Positions 45,624 to 54,731 of a DNA stretch of 64,000 nt are shown here, piece by piece. The stretch comes from Cyanobacterium sp. HL-69 (GTDB lineage: Bacteria; Cyanobacteriota; Cyanobacteriia; Cyanobacteriales; Cyanobacteriaceae), in assembly GCA_002813895.1 (NCBI GenBank), contig CP024912.1:2046001-2110000 (forward strand). Reading direction: 5' to 3'. The notes under the pieces are model-generated. The model did no database searches and was not told where the DNA came from. It saw nothing but the letters and a program-made list of their open reading frames with translations. How positions within the stretch are numbered: the first letter of the stretch is position 1; every line of letters starts with the position of its first letter. The position numbers were made by a program, and so were the translations under genes.

Positions 45624-46324
45624 TTTACAAAGTGAAATAACAAAAATTCGCTATCTTCTTGGTTACTCTTAATAGTTAGTAAATCTTCTTCTTTAATGGC
45701 AACTCCATCACCAGCATTAATGGTCTGATTATTTAGTTCTAATTCCCCTTTTACCAGTTGAATCCAAGCATAATCATTATTAGCCAAAGAATGACCTATT
45801 TTTTCATTTTCTCCTAAAATAGCAGACCAAACATTGACATTTTGATGAATTTTTAAAGAATTATTTTCCCCCTCTGGAGAAACTAATAAACATAATTTTC
45901 CTTTCTTTTCCTCCTCAGAAAAGATTTTTTGTTCATAACTAGGCTCTAAATTTTTTTGAGCAGGTACAATCCAAATTTGTAATAAATGGACTTCTTTTTG
46001 ACTAGAGTGATTAAATTCACTATGACGAATACCCGTCCCCGCACTCATCCTTTGTACTTCTCCCCTCGAAATAGTTTCACCGTTACCGATACTGTCTTTA
46101 TGCTCTAATTCTCCCTCAATGACATAGGTAACAATTTCCATGTCTTGATGTCCATGGGTGCCAAAACCTTTTCCAGGGGCAATTTTATCCTCATTAATAA
46201 CCAAAAGATCACCAAATCCCGTATATTTAGGATCATAATAACTTCCGAAAGAAAAAGTATGTTTTGTGTTTAACCAGTCAAACTTAACGTGTCCTCTTTC
46301 AGCGGATGGGCGTATTGTAATCAT
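45620..46324 (-). CDS. Pirin family protein
   Basis: A 234-residue bicupin. The first barrel carries F-G-T-H-G-H-Q-D-M-E-I-V-T-Y near 54 and H-K-D-S near 75, then the second histidine set around G-I-R-H-S-E-F-N near 100, giving the expected iron ligands (three His, one Glu). The second barrel has no clear metal site. Bacterial pirins include YhhW-type quercetinases and stress or regulator-binding proteins; the substrate here is unknown. Confidence 0.87.
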   Translation of the reverse strand: MITIRPSAERGHVKFDWLNTKHTFSFGSYYDPKYTGFGDLLVINEDKIAPGKGFGTHGHQDMEIVTYVIEGELEHKDSIGNGETISRGEVQRMSAGTGIRHSEFNHSSQKEVHLLQIWIVPAQKNLEPSYEQKIFSEEEKKGKLCLLVSPEGENNSLKIHQNVNVWSAILGENEKIGHSLANNDYAWIQLVKGELELNNQTINAGDGVAIKEEDLLTIKSNQEDSEFLLFHFVN

Positions 46325-46643
46325 TATTTTTTGTCCTAAAGTTAATCTGATTTATTTTGAATAAATATCTCCGTTAGCAATTGTTAATAATTGATAAAAG
46401 AGTAATCCTGAGTTATGTTAATAATAAAAAATATGGCATGACTCCATACTTTTAAAGATTCCACAAATGGAATGGGAATAGAAGTATGAATACTACTCAG
46501 GATAAAATCAAGTATAGCACTAGCAAAGTTACAAGTATTGTTCGTTAATTCCCACTCAAATACTGTAGATAACCACAATAATTATTGTTTAATATTACGC
46601 TAACTTTAGACAAAATAACAGATAAATATAAGTTAATAACAAT
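46325..46643. other. AT-rich spacer, no supported gene
   Basis: About 320 bases between pirin and a small minus-strand gene. A 64-codon frame (46384-46578, minus) is rich in Ile and Phe but has no sign of conservation or RBS, and I leave it out. Confidence 0.4.
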
Positions 46644-46904
46644 TTATTGGTGCTCTGAAATTATTTGATAAATAGGAATGAAATTTTCCCACGGTAATAA
46701 AATTGGTTGCTTATTAAAAATTAACTGCCCATGATAGGTTTTTTTGTCAATGGCAACCCCAATAGGCTGAGAATCAAGAGTTACATGAAATTTGCAATAT
46801 GTTTCGTAAATTTCTTTGGCGGCTCTTAACATAGTAGGGTCTAATATTTGAGGAATACTATTTAAAACTTTCTGGGAGAGATGATTTTTATTGATTACTG
46901 GCAT
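46644..46904 (-). CDS. Small protein of unknown function (86 aa)
   Basis: An 86-residue soluble protein with no membrane segment or known motif. The middle part reads like a small beta-rich domain (F-H-V-T-L-D-S-Q-P-I-G-V-A-I-D). Codon use resembles its neighbours and the start is a plain ATG, so I judge it probably real. I do not recognise a family. It lies alone between pirin and glgA. Confidence 0.45.
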   Translation of the reverse strand: MPVINKNHLSQKVLNSIPQILDPTMLRAAKEIYETYCKFHVTLDSQPIGVAIDKKTYHGQLIFNKQPILLPWENFIPIYQIISEHQ

Positions 46905-47171
46905 AGTTTTTTTAAAAATATATAAATAGTTGGGATGCTAACACTAAAATATATTCTACTTATATCTGAGGTAAAGAGATCTTTTTATATTATCAGTATT
47001 AAATTTTTATTAGTGATATTAAACTTATGGTGAAATAGCTTATAAAAATGCTCGAAAACATTACTTGAGAAACATTGTAAGTGTTCTGTCTAAAAATCTT
47101 TGCGATCTATATTTATCTGACTTTTTAGCTTTTATTTGGAAGAAGTCTATTATCCCTTTGTCCATGGCATT

Positions 47172-48647
47172 CTACTTATGACGTAGATAATCATAAAGTC
47201 TTACATATTGTTTTCCAGGATTATTCCATGAGTAGTCATATTCCATACCTTGTTTTTGGAGTATTTCAAAGTCTTTGGGGTAATGATGCCACAGGGAAAT
47301 GGCTCTTTCTAATCCCGACTCTAGGGCGTTATGGTCATTTTCATAAAATACAAATCCATTGCGTTTATCTGGGCTATGGTGCTGGTCATAATCTTTATCA
47401 AAGACTGTATCCATTAAACCCCCAACTCCTCTAACTACGGGGATTGTACCATATTTTAGACCAATCATCTGGGTTAGTCCACAGGGTTCGTAAACACTAG
47501 GGACAACGATAATATCAGCCCCCGCATAGATAAGATGGGCTAATTCTTCGTTAAATCCTAGTTCTAAATGACAGTCTGGGTTGTCGTTGAGAAAACCTTT
47601 TTCGTGGGTAAACCAATTATTAATACTCGGTTCGGTGGCTGATCCTAGCAAAACAAATTGGGCGTTATTATGGATAGAGTGGTAAATACTATGGTGAACT
47701 AGGTCAACCCCTTTTTGACCGTCTAAACGACCCACAAAAGCAACGATGGGCTTATGTTCATTCCTCAGTAGTAGTCTTTCTCGAAGGGCTTTCCTATTTT
47801 TAGCTTTTCCTTCAAATATATCGATGGTGTATTTGTGGGGAATGAGGGTATCTATTTCAGGATTCCAGATATTGTAGTCAATGCCGTTGAGGATGCCATC
47901 AAATTTGTAGTGGTGTAGTTCTAGGGTATGCCCTAAGCCATAGCTGACATCGCTGTATCTGGCTTCCCAAGCGTGGTGAGGGGATACGGTGTTGATGTGG
48001 TTAGAATAGACTATGCCCCCTTTCATCAGGTTGAGGGCAAAGGGGTTAAAGTTGTCCCTGAGGCGATCGTAATCATAATAATATTTTTCGTTATTTAAAC
48101 CTGTGGCTTCGAGAATTTCTGTTCCTGTGATACCTTGGTGTTTAAAGTTATGGACGGTAAAACATACTCTCTGATTTGCCATACCATGCCATTTATACAT
48201 TTCGTACAACATGACTGGTACTAATGCTGTTTGCCAATCATGGCAGTGAATAATGTCGGGGCGTTTGTTGCTGATAAATAAAAATTCTAAAGCTGCTTTA
48301 CTAAAAAAGGCAAAGCGCATGGTGTCGTCGTTACAACCATAATAACAACCTCGATCAAAGAATTGATCTTGGGAATAGGGTTTGATGAAAAAACAAAGGC
48401 GCCCATGAACCCATCCACAATATACGGAACAATGAACGGTGCCATCGTACCAAGGGACATATAAATCTTTGTAGGCATCATGGAGTCCCCAGATATGATC
48501 ATAACGCATACAATCATACATAGGCAGGATAATTTCTACGGTGTTACCTCTGTTTTCTACTTCTCGGCTTAAACCATAGATAACGTCTCCTAACCCTCCT
48601 GCTTTGATGACAGGTGCGCACTCTGAAGCAATATGAACAATATACAT
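47172..48647 (-). CDS. glgA: Glycogen synthase (ADP-glucose)
   Basis: Adds glucose from ADP-glucose to glycogen chains (GT5, GT-B fold). The N-terminal K-A-G-G-L-G-D-V near 15 is the ADP-glucose loop, H-D-W-Q-T-A near 135 and F-T-V-H-N near 162 line the active site, and S-V-Y-E-P-C-G-L-T-Q near 384 and Y-G-T-I-P-V-V-R near 400 are the C-terminal signature. The N-terminus (Y-I-V-H-I-A-S-E-C-A-P) fits the cyanobacterial GlgA2/starch-synthase III-like branch better than GlgA1, which is a judgement. Length 491 is normal. Monocistronic. Confidence 0.93.
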   Translation of the reverse strand: MYIVHIASECAPVIKAGGLGDVIYGLSREVENRGNTVEIILPMYDCMRYDHIWGLHDAYKDLYVPWYDGTVHCSVYCGWVHGRLCFFIKPYSQDQFFDRGCYYGCNDDTMRFAFFSKAALEFLFISNKRPDIIHCHDWQTALVPVMLYEMYKWHGMANQRVCFTVHNFKHQGITGTEILEATGLNNEKYYYDYDRLRDNFNPFALNLMKGGIVYSNHINTVSPHHAWEARYSDVSYGLGHTLELHHYKFDGILNGIDYNIWNPEIDTLIPHKYTIDIFEGKAKNRKALRERLLLRNEHKPIVAFVGRLDGQKGVDLVHHSIYHSIHNNAQFVLLGSATEPSINNWFTHEKGFLNDNPDCHLELGFNEELAHLIYAGADIIVVPSVYEPCGLTQMIGLKYGTIPVVRGVGGLMDTVFDKDYDQHHSPDKRNGFVFYENDHNALESGLERAISLWHHYPKDFEILQKQGMEYDYSWNNPGKQYVRLYDYLRHK

Positions 48648-48804
48648 AGAGAGCTTTTTCCCCTTAGTTTTTGCTATTTTCCGTTTAAATTTCTTAAGTT
48701 ATATCAAATCTTCGGGTTTTTGTAAATCTGGTTAAAGGGCGATCGCATTTTAGGTTCAGCGAATAAGGTCATAATATGCTTTGGTTTTTAATAATCAGAG
48801 AAAT

Positions 48805-48818
48805 GTAGTGTATTTGAC
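48805..48818 (+). promoter_or_regulatory. Possible imperfect NtcA-type site upstream of glnB
   Basis: GTA-N8-GAC differs by one base from the NtcA consensus GTA-N8-TAC, 100 bases before the glnB start. Cyanobacterial glnB genes are often NtcA-controlled. The -10 box expected about 22 bases downstream is not clear, so support is weak. Confidence 0.25.
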
Positions 48819-48864
48819 AAAAAACCATAGGATAAGAGTGTTAGAAAATAACAGGAAAATTGTA

Positions 48865-48885
48865 TAAGCTATAGATTAAGCTATA
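48865..48885 (+). repeat. Nine-base direct repeat before glnB
   Basis: TAAGCTATA occurs twice with a 12-base period (48865-48873 and 48877-48885), about 35 bases before the glnB start. It may be a binding site or chance in AT-rich DNA. Confidence 0.4.
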
Positions 48886-48902
48886 TAAGTAAATAATTTT
48901 GA

Positions 48903-49256
<354 letters not shown>

Positions 49257-49275
49257 GTTTACAGTTATTTCTCAT

Positions 49276-49302
49276 GGTGGGCAATGCCCACCTCTTTTTT
49301 TT
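49276..49302 (+). terminator. Rho-independent terminator of glnB
   Basis: GGTGGGCA-A-TGCCCACC is an eight-base-pair stem followed by TC and eight T residues, 20 bases after the glnB stop. The stem is nearly the same as the hairpin after ppa at 16709. Confidence 0.85.
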
Positions 49303-49304
49303 GT

Positions 49305-49778
49305 TTAACGGAATTTTATCTGACTCAATATGTAGCCAAGACGAGATGGTTTATTTATGTATAAATATCCTAGGAGAGTTTCAAACCCTGTGGCTTGTTG
49401 ATATATTCCGGGGGCAAGTTTGCGGGGAGATTTTTTGACGGAGTTTCTTCCTCTTTTTACCCATATTCTTTCTTCTTCATCTAATAATGGGTAAATACTT
49501 TGTAGGTGTTTTGCTTGACTTTCGGCTCTTACTTGGTGGACTACTTTGTGGTGATGGTCTGCTATTTTTAGGCAGGGTACTAGGTAATGAGTCCTAACGT
49601 GGAGTTCATAGATAGCGTCACCGATGTAGGCAAGGGATATGGGGGAAATTTGTTTGAGAGATGATGGAGGTATTGTTGCAAGAGGGTTTTCTTCTCTCAC
49701 ATTGACTACCTCATGGTCATCATTTTCTCTCGAGGGGGACTTAGGTGGCGGTCGTAAATCAATGTCGTTCTGGGTCAC
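49305..49778 (-). CDS. mrnC: Mini-ribonuclease III
   Basis: RNase III-like domain without a dsRNA-binding domain, which in Bacillus matures 23S rRNA ends. A poorly conserved 40-residue lead is followed by S-L-A-Y-I-G-D-A-I-Y-E-L-H-V-R near 50, containing the catalytic acidic residues, then a K-R-G-R-N-S segment near 108 and T-G-F-E-T-L-L-G-Y-L near 132. Length 157 is slightly longer than average because of the N-terminal extension. It ends next to the glnB terminator and lies just after the STAS gene on the same strand (22 bases), which may form one transcript. Confidence 0.88.
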   Translation of the reverse strand: MTQNDIDLRPPPKSPSRENDDHEVVNVREENPLATIPPSSLKQISPISLAYIGDAIYELHVRTHYLVPCLKIADHHHKVVHQVRAESQAKHLQSIYPLLDEEERIWVKRGRNSVKKSPRKLAPGIYQQATGFETLLGYLYINKPSRLGYILSQIKFR

Positions 49779-49800
49779 AATAACACCGTTATTTTTTTGA

Positions 49801-50163
49801 TTATGATATGTCCGCTAAGGCTTCATCGAGAGAATTTCTTAGATTAAGGAATTTTTCTAATCGCACCATCTTAACGGTTTGAGTAACCCTCGGATTAGTA
49901 ACAATTTGCATTTTTCCTTTGATGGGTTCGATCGCCTTTACGATGCGAACTAATGCTCCTAAACCAGAACTATCAATAAAGTCGATTTGAGATAAATCGA
50001 GAATAATTTGACTAGCTCCTTCTTTTACATAACTCAGGATAACTTTCTGAAATGTGGGCTCAGAAAAAGCATCTAACTGACCTAGTAGGTGAAAAATTTG
50101 GCAATTTTTTTTGACTTCACGAGTCCCTCTAAGACTCACTGTCAAGTTTAGTTGTTCGGAAAT
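49801..50163 (-). CDS. STAS-domain anti-sigma factor antagonist-like protein
   Basis: A roughly 120-residue SpoIIAA-like STAS protein. The conserved phosphorylatable serine lies in D-F-I-D-S-S-G-L-G-A-L-V, and C-Q-I-F-H-L-L-G-Q-L-D-A-F opens the domain. Such proteins switch partner proteins through Ser phosphorylation. A strong AAGGAGGT at 50168-50175 points to an ATT codon at 50161-50163 five bases downstream, since no ATG, GTG or TTG lies at proper spacing; a TTG at 50193 would read through the Shine-Dalgarno, and a later TTG is at 50145. I use the ATT start. Placed before mrnC. Confidence 0.8.
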   Translation of the reverse strand: MSEQLNLTVSLRGTREVKKNCQIFHLLGQLDAFSEPTFQKVILSYVKEGASQIILDLSQIDFIDSSGLGALVRIVKAIEPIKGKMQIVTNPRVTQTVKMVRLEKFLNLRNSLDEALADIS

Positions 50164-50412
50164 AGCTACCTCCTTGCTTTTTATGTAGCTCAAGATATTG
50201 ATAGTTATAGATTATATAACTAAATATCTAGTTAATCACATTTTTACTCCTTAACTCTCATCTTTTTGGTCATTTTCTCAGTTTTCTCTGGGGAATTTTT
50301 TTTAAATCTGGCTAAGATGCAAGTATGTTCTGGAGTTTTGTTTGTAAAGTCAAGGTAAAATGAATGGGTTAATTATTTTTTTGTTTTTGTGGGGGGTGTT
50401 ACATTAGTATTT

Positions 50413-50736
50413 ATGATAATTAATTTTTCCTTGGTTGCTTTTCGTCACAGACTGACTTTTTTTTCTAGTTTGCTAATGTTATGGTTAGGGTTTTCATGGC
50501 AAGGGGTGAAGGCTTTACCGCCCCCAGAGGAGATTCCAGAGGAGGTATTGCGCACGGAAATTATTGTGGAAGGGCGATCGCCTTTAGATAATCAACCCCT
50601 TTCGGCTCAGGAATACGCCCAATTACAACAATCTTTAAGGGAATCAAAATATTCTCCTGCTCTGAGTGAAGATGTAAGGCACACTGTTTTTTTATTACAA
50701 TTACTAAAAATATTTAGAACTTTTAATCCTTTATAA
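50413..50736 (+). CDS. Exported cyanobacterial protein of unknown function
   Basis: About 107 residues. Residues 5-30 form a hydrophobic signal (F-S-S-L-L-M-L-W-L-G-F-S), then a proline-rich start of the mature part, P-P-P-E-E-I-P-E-E-V-L-R-T-E-I-I. The body P-L-S-A-Q-E-Y-A-Q-L-Q followed by an R-x-x-x-F-L-L-Q-L-L-K helix looks conserved in cyanobacteria by my recollection. A GTG at 50389 is an alternative start. The role is not known. Confidence 0.65.
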   Translation: MIINFSLVAFRHRLTFFSSLLMLWLGFSWQGVKALPPPEEIPEEVLRTEIIVEGRSPLDNQPLSAQEYAQLQQSLRESKYSPALSEDVRHTVFLLQLLKIFRTFNPL

Positions 50737-51056
50737 AAGAAGTATTTTTTTGCAAAATTATTAAACAGCAATGTCACAATATAATATAATCTATAAAAAT
50801 ATAAGTCTTCCATAATACTTCAATAAAGGGAAAGTTTAACCGAAGAAATTAGACACAATATTTTTGAAAATTATACATGATAATTATATAAAAATTGAGA
50901 GAATTATTTTCTTAAAAAAGATAGAAAAAGAAATATATTTGATGTTTTTCTAATAATTTGTTTTTCAAACAATGATTTAGGTCTGCCATATCTAGTTATA
51001 GTCAGTAAAATATTAATACAATTAACTGTTCATTATTAATTATTCATTAGTTTGTT
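50737..51056. other. AT-rich spacer without a gene
   Basis: 320 bases between two plus-strand genes of unknown function. No hairpin, coding frame or RNA gene is visible. The end (51026-51049) is a run of ATTAATTATT-CATTAG repeats right before the next start. Confidence 0.45.
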
Positions 51057-52397
51057 ATGGATAACCTATCAGATAAAGATATATCCCTTGAATCAGAAGC
51101 TACCGCAGGAGAATATAAATCTAATAATTTTTCCGTGGGTATTATCTCTTTAATCATTGGGATAATTTTCACGATAGGGGGAGGATTAGCTTTTTATTTT
51201 ACCCGTCCTTGTGCCGTGGGGGAATGTTCTTTAATTCCTGAAGCTCAAGAAAGTGTTGATAATTCCTTGCTCAGTATCAATGAGGATATGAGTAAGATTG
51301 AGTTGGAAGAATTACAGCTAAATTTGATTGCTGTCAATTTAAGATTAGGTAATATTCCATCATGGTCAAAAAGTTATGATCAAGCCCAAACTTTAATTAT
51401 TGAAAATCAACTTATAATTGATGATTTAGAGACAATTTTACAGTCTTTACAGTTAAGAGAAAATGCTCAAAATATGAGTGCAGAATTACCTTTATCTATG
51501 GATGAATGGACAAGGGTGGAAAATTTTTGGATAGAGGCGATCGCCCTTATTGAATCTATTAATAATCCATTTTTAACACCATGGATAGAGAATAAATTAG
51601 AAGAATATAATGATAATTTAGTCGTAGCGAAAGATAGTTTTGAGCAGGAACAAATGGGAGATCAATTACTATCAGAAGTAAAACAAATTGCTCAACAAAA
51701 TGAGGAATTAAATAATAATATATCCTCCTTAGAAGAACTAAAAATCGTTGAAAGTAATTGGCAAAAGGCGATCGAAAAAGTAAGAGAAATTCCCCTACTC
51801 ACCACCGCCGAAACAGAAAAAGAAAACCTCCTCGAAGAATATAACCAATATTTAACCCAAATAAGAGCCACCATTAGACAAGAAGAAATCGCCAATAATC
51901 TTTATGGGCAAATACAAAATAAAATTATCCAAGCCCAAAACGCCCAAACCAACAACCAATGGACAAACGCTGTTAACTATTGGCAAGAAATTAATAACCT
52001 GATTTCCCAATTTCCAGAGGACACATTAAAACAACCACAACTCGAAAGCCTAAAACAAAGCGCCCCTGAAAATTTATCCCAAGCCCAAGAAGAATTGAAA
52101 CAGGCCATAAATAGAAATAATGCCAGAGAAGAATTGGCAAAAATATGTGAGGGTAGTGGCAAAATTTGTGACTACTCAGTAGAAACCAACCGCATCAAAG
52201 TTACTTTAACCAGTGATTATCTCAGAAACATCGCCAGAATTGCGGAACAATCAACCAATGGAGTAAACAACGAAACGGATGTTTTAATTAATCATATTAA
52301 TCAAGTAGAAAAAAACTATCGTTATCTTAGTTCTAAATATGAAATGCCCTTGGAGGTTTATAACCCACAACAAAAGCTCATAGTTAGATATGATTAA
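51057..52397 (+). CDS. Single-pass membrane protein with coiled-coil body, unknown function
   Basis: A 446-residue protein. A short cytoplasmic lead and one membrane helix (about 27-48) are followed by C-A-V-G-E-C and a long Glu-, Gln- and Asn-rich helical region (residues 70-360) with heptad-like patterns. The last 80 residues may be a small folded domain (K-I-C-D-Y-S-V-E-T-N-R-I-K-V-T-L-T). Expected to sit in the plasma membrane with the coiled coil in the periplasm. I do not recognise a family. The amt gene begins 118 bases downstream on the same strand. Confidence 0.65.
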   Translation: MDNLSDKDISLESEATAGEYKSNNFSVGIISLIIGIIFTIGGGLAFYFTRPCAVGECSLIPEAQESVDNSLLSINEDMSKIELEELQLNLIAVNLRLGNIPSWSKSYDQAQTLIIENQLIIDDLETILQSLQLRENAQNMSAELPLSMDEWTRVENFWIEAIALIESINNPFLTPWIENKLEEYNDNLVVAKDSFEQEQMGDQLLSEVKQIAQQNEELNNNISSLEELKIVESNWQKAIEKVREIPLLTTAETEKENLLEEYNQYLTQIRATIRQEEIANNLYGQIQNKIIQAQNAQTNNQWTNAVNYWQEINNLISQFPEDTLKQPQLESLKQSAPENLSQAQEELKQAINRNNAREELAKICEGSGKICDYSVETNRIKVTLTSDYLRNIARIAEQSTNGVNNETDVLINHINQVEKNYRYLSSKYEMPLEVYNPQQKLIVRYD

Positions 52398-52457
52398 AGA
52401 ATAAGAAAACTGAACAAAATAACATTATTACAATTCATGTTTTGTAGTGGATGATGC

Positions 52458-52463
52458 TATAAT
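52458..52463 (+). promoter_or_regulatory. Candidate -10 element of amt
   Basis: A perfect TATAAT lies 52 bases before ATG 52515. No matching -35 is seen, which would fit an activator-dependent promoter, but no clear NtcA box lies at the right distance. Confidence 0.35.
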
Positions 52464-52514
52464 TACTTGCCTTAAAGCATAGAATATTTAAGTTATTTGA
52501 GAAATAAAAATAGA

Positions 52515-53975
52515 ATGTTCAGACTTCAGACAACAAAAAAGAAAATAAAAAGAATTGCGCAAAAAATAAATTTCTCTCCCAGTTGGCAAGGATGTATAGT
52601 ATTAAGTGTATTTTTGTTGCTTTCCTGTGTTACCTCCGTTTCCGCCCAAGAAACCCTTGCAGAATTAACGGATGCAAGTAAAGAGTTAAAAGTAGGTTTA
52701 GATACCTTTTGGGTTGTATTCGCTTCAATTTTAGTAATTTTTATGAATGCCGGTTTTGCCATGTTAGAAACTGGTTTATGTCGGCGAAAAAATGCCGTAA
52801 ATATGCTCTCTAAAAACTTGATCGTATTTGCTATTTCTACCATTGCTTATTGGGCTGTGGGCTTTGCTCTCATGTTTGGGGATGGTACAGACTTTTTTGG
52901 TTTTAGTGGATTTTTTCTGTCTGGGGCGGACAATAGCCCTACCATTAGTGGGGATTACATAGGGGTTTATAGCTCTTTGGGTTCGGTAAATATACCTTTA
53001 GCAGCCAAGTTTTTGTTTCAAGTGGCCTTTGCTGGAACCGCTGCCACCATTGTTTCTGGGGCGGTAGCCGAAAGAATTAAGTTTATTGATTTTATTTTAT
53101 TCAGTGTGTTTTTAGTGGCGATCGCCTATCCCCTTGTGGGAAACTGGATTTGGGGAGGTGGATGGTTATCCAAACTAGGATTCCAAGACTTTGCTGGCTC
53201 TACCGTAGTCCACTCTGTGGGGGGATGGGGAGCCTTAACAGGTTCAATTTTATTGGGAGCAAGAAAAGGAAAATACAAACCATCGGGCGGAATTATGCCA
53301 CTACCAGGTCATAATTTAAGTTTGGCAACCCTAGGTTGTTTCATCCTCTGGATTGGTTGGTTTGGTTTTAATGCCGGTTCAACCCTAGAACTATCCCAAG
53401 ATATTAGTTATATCGCCCTTACCACCAATCTTGCGGCAGCCTCTGGAGCTATTTCGGCCACCATTATCAGTTGGGTATTAGCAGGAAAACCAGACTTATC
53501 TCTCATCATTAATGGAGTTTTATCTGGACTAGTAGCCATCACTGCAGGTTGTGCTTTTGTCAGTTATGGTGACGCTATCATTATCGGTATCATTGGCGGA
53601 GCGTTGGTTGTCGTATTTGTTTATTACTTAGATAGCATTAAAATTGACGACCCCGTGGGGGCAGTTTCTGTTCACCTAGTTAATGGTATTTGGGGTACTA
53701 TTGCGGTGGGTTTGTTTGCCAGTCCTATTGTTTCAGGAGACCCTAATATCAAAGGTTTATTTACCACTGGTAGCATATCTCTATTAGGGGTTCAACTGTT
53801 GGGAGTCCTTGCGGTGGGAGCGTTTATGGTGATATATAGTTTTATTATTTGGTCTATCCTCAAGGCTTTATTAGGGTTGAGAGTGTCTGAAGAAGAAGAA
53901 TACTTTGGTTTGGATATTGGAGAGCATGGTATGGAAGCCTACAATGGTTTTTCGGAAGATGTTAATGAGATTTAA
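52515..53975 (+). CDS. amt: Ammonium transporter
   Basis: A 486-residue Amt channel of the plasma membrane. A signal-like N-terminus (hydrophobic 28-45, ending S-A-Q-E-T) is followed by eleven predicted membrane helices. The pore histidines lie in [12 protein letters not shown] near 236 and in [13 protein letters not shown] near 389. E-T-G-L-C-R-R-K-N near 86 and D-D-P-V-G-A near 380 are also family-typical. ATG 52515 is chosen over TTG 52497. P-II protein may gate it, as in other bacteria. Amt genes are commonly NtcA-regulated. Confidence 0.94.
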   Translation: MFRLQTTKKKIKRIAQKINFSPSWQGCIVLSVFLLLSCVTSVSAQETLAELTDASKELKVGLDTFWVVFASILVIFMNAGFAMLETGLCRRKNAVNMLSKNLIVFAISTIAYWAVGFALMFGDGTDFFGFSGFFLSGADNSPTISGDYIGVYSSLGSVNIPLAAKFLFQVAFAGTAATIVSGAVAERIKFIDFILFSVFLVAIAYPLVGNWIWGGGWLSKLGFQDFAGSTVVHSVGGWGALTGSILLGARKGKYKPSGGIMPLPGHNLSLATLGCFILWIGWFGFNAGSTLELSQDISYIALTTNLAAASGAISATIISWVLAGKPDLSLIINGVLSGLVAITAGCAFVSYGDAIIIGIIGGALVVVFVYYLDSIKIDDPVGAVSVHLVNGIWGTIAVGLFASPIVSGDPNIKGLFTTGSISLLGVQLLGVLAVGAFMVIYSFIIWSILKALLGLRVSEEEEYFGLDIGEHGMEAYNGFSEDVNEI

Positions 53976-54018
53976 ATGATTTTTTTACCTTTCTTTTGAT
54001 GAAGGGTTCTTTTCGTGG

Positions 54019-54037
54019 GGGCAAATCAATTTTGCCC
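54019..54037 (+). terminator. Hairpin after amt
   Basis: GGGCAAA-tcaat-TTTGCCC gives a seven-base-pair stem 45 bases after the amt stop. It is followed by only TTCC rather than a T run, so it may be a terminator remnant or a pause site. Confidence 0.4.
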
Positions 54038-54265
54038 TTCCTGACAATTCTTACTTGGGGTAGAAATAGAAAAGTATATCTAGGGGATGGTGAAAAATTC
54101 TTTAGGTTTGGGTTAGGCTTCGGGTGTTTAGTGGCGATTCACAATTTTTATATTTTTAAGGCTAATACGAAAGTATTTATTTTGAGTCAATCACTCTTTA
54201 CCTGAGTTACCGTTATTGGTAACAGTTCTGTTTTGCAGGGTTATGATTTATTCAGCTCACCTTAT

Positions 54266-54715
54266 CTAGTCTTCATTGCCTTGGGGATATTGAACTAAAT
54301 TAAACCAAAAATTTTCAATTAATTCTACTTGTTGTTTAAAATCTTTCATACTAATAGGCTTAGTTAAATAACAATTTGCCTGTCCTTGATAGCAATCTAA
54401 AATATCCCTTTCATCATCAGATGTGCTAAGAATAATTATAGGAATAGTTTTCAAATTATCATCAGCTTTCACTTCTGCTAAAACTTCTTTTCCGTTTTTC
54501 CTCGGTAAATTGAGATCTAACAAAATTAAGTTTGATCGTGGTACATCTTCGTAACCCTCTTCTTTCCGTAAAAATGCGATCGCCTCTATGCCATCCTTAA
54601 CCACATAAAGATTATTGGGCGTCTTAGCCATGGATAACATCTTTCTCATCAAAATAACATCCGTGTGAGAATCTTCCACCAATAAAATATTAATTGCTTC
54701 GTCAAATAATTTCAT
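54266..54715 (-). CDS. CheY-like response regulator (Rcp1 type)
   Basis: A 149-residue single-domain receiver. The acidic pocket is E-D-S near 15, the phospho-acceptor Asp is in L-I-L-L-D-L-N-L-P near 68, and the T/S switch (I-L-S-T-S-D near 98) and K in T-K-P near 119 complete it. R-K-N-G-K-E-V-L-A-E following the acceptor is the hallmark of the phytochrome-type Rcp1 regulators. No output domain. It lies 16 bases downstream of the ethylene-receptor-like kinase on the same strand and is almost certainly its partner. Confidence 0.9.
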   Translation of the reverse strand: MKLFDEAINILLVEDSHTDVILMRKMLSMAKTPNNLYVVKDGIEAIAFLRKEEGYEDVPRSNLILLDLNLPRKNGKEVLAEVKADDNLKTIPIIILSTSDDERDILDCYQGQANCYLTKPISMKDFKQQVELIENFWFNLVQYPQGNED

Positions 54716-54731
54716 GGATTATATAATTGTC

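Noticed and set aside
46384-46578. 64-codon minus-strand frame beside pirin
   Set aside because: Low-complexity hydrophobic sequence without start-site support.
52421-52457. NtcA box in the amt promoter
   Set aside because: No GTA-N8-TAC lies about 22 bases before the TATAAT; the GTA at 52444 is too close to it.
53996-54205. 69-codon plus-strand frame after amt
   Set aside because: It covers the hairpin at 54019-54037, has no RBS and shows no recognisable protein pattern.
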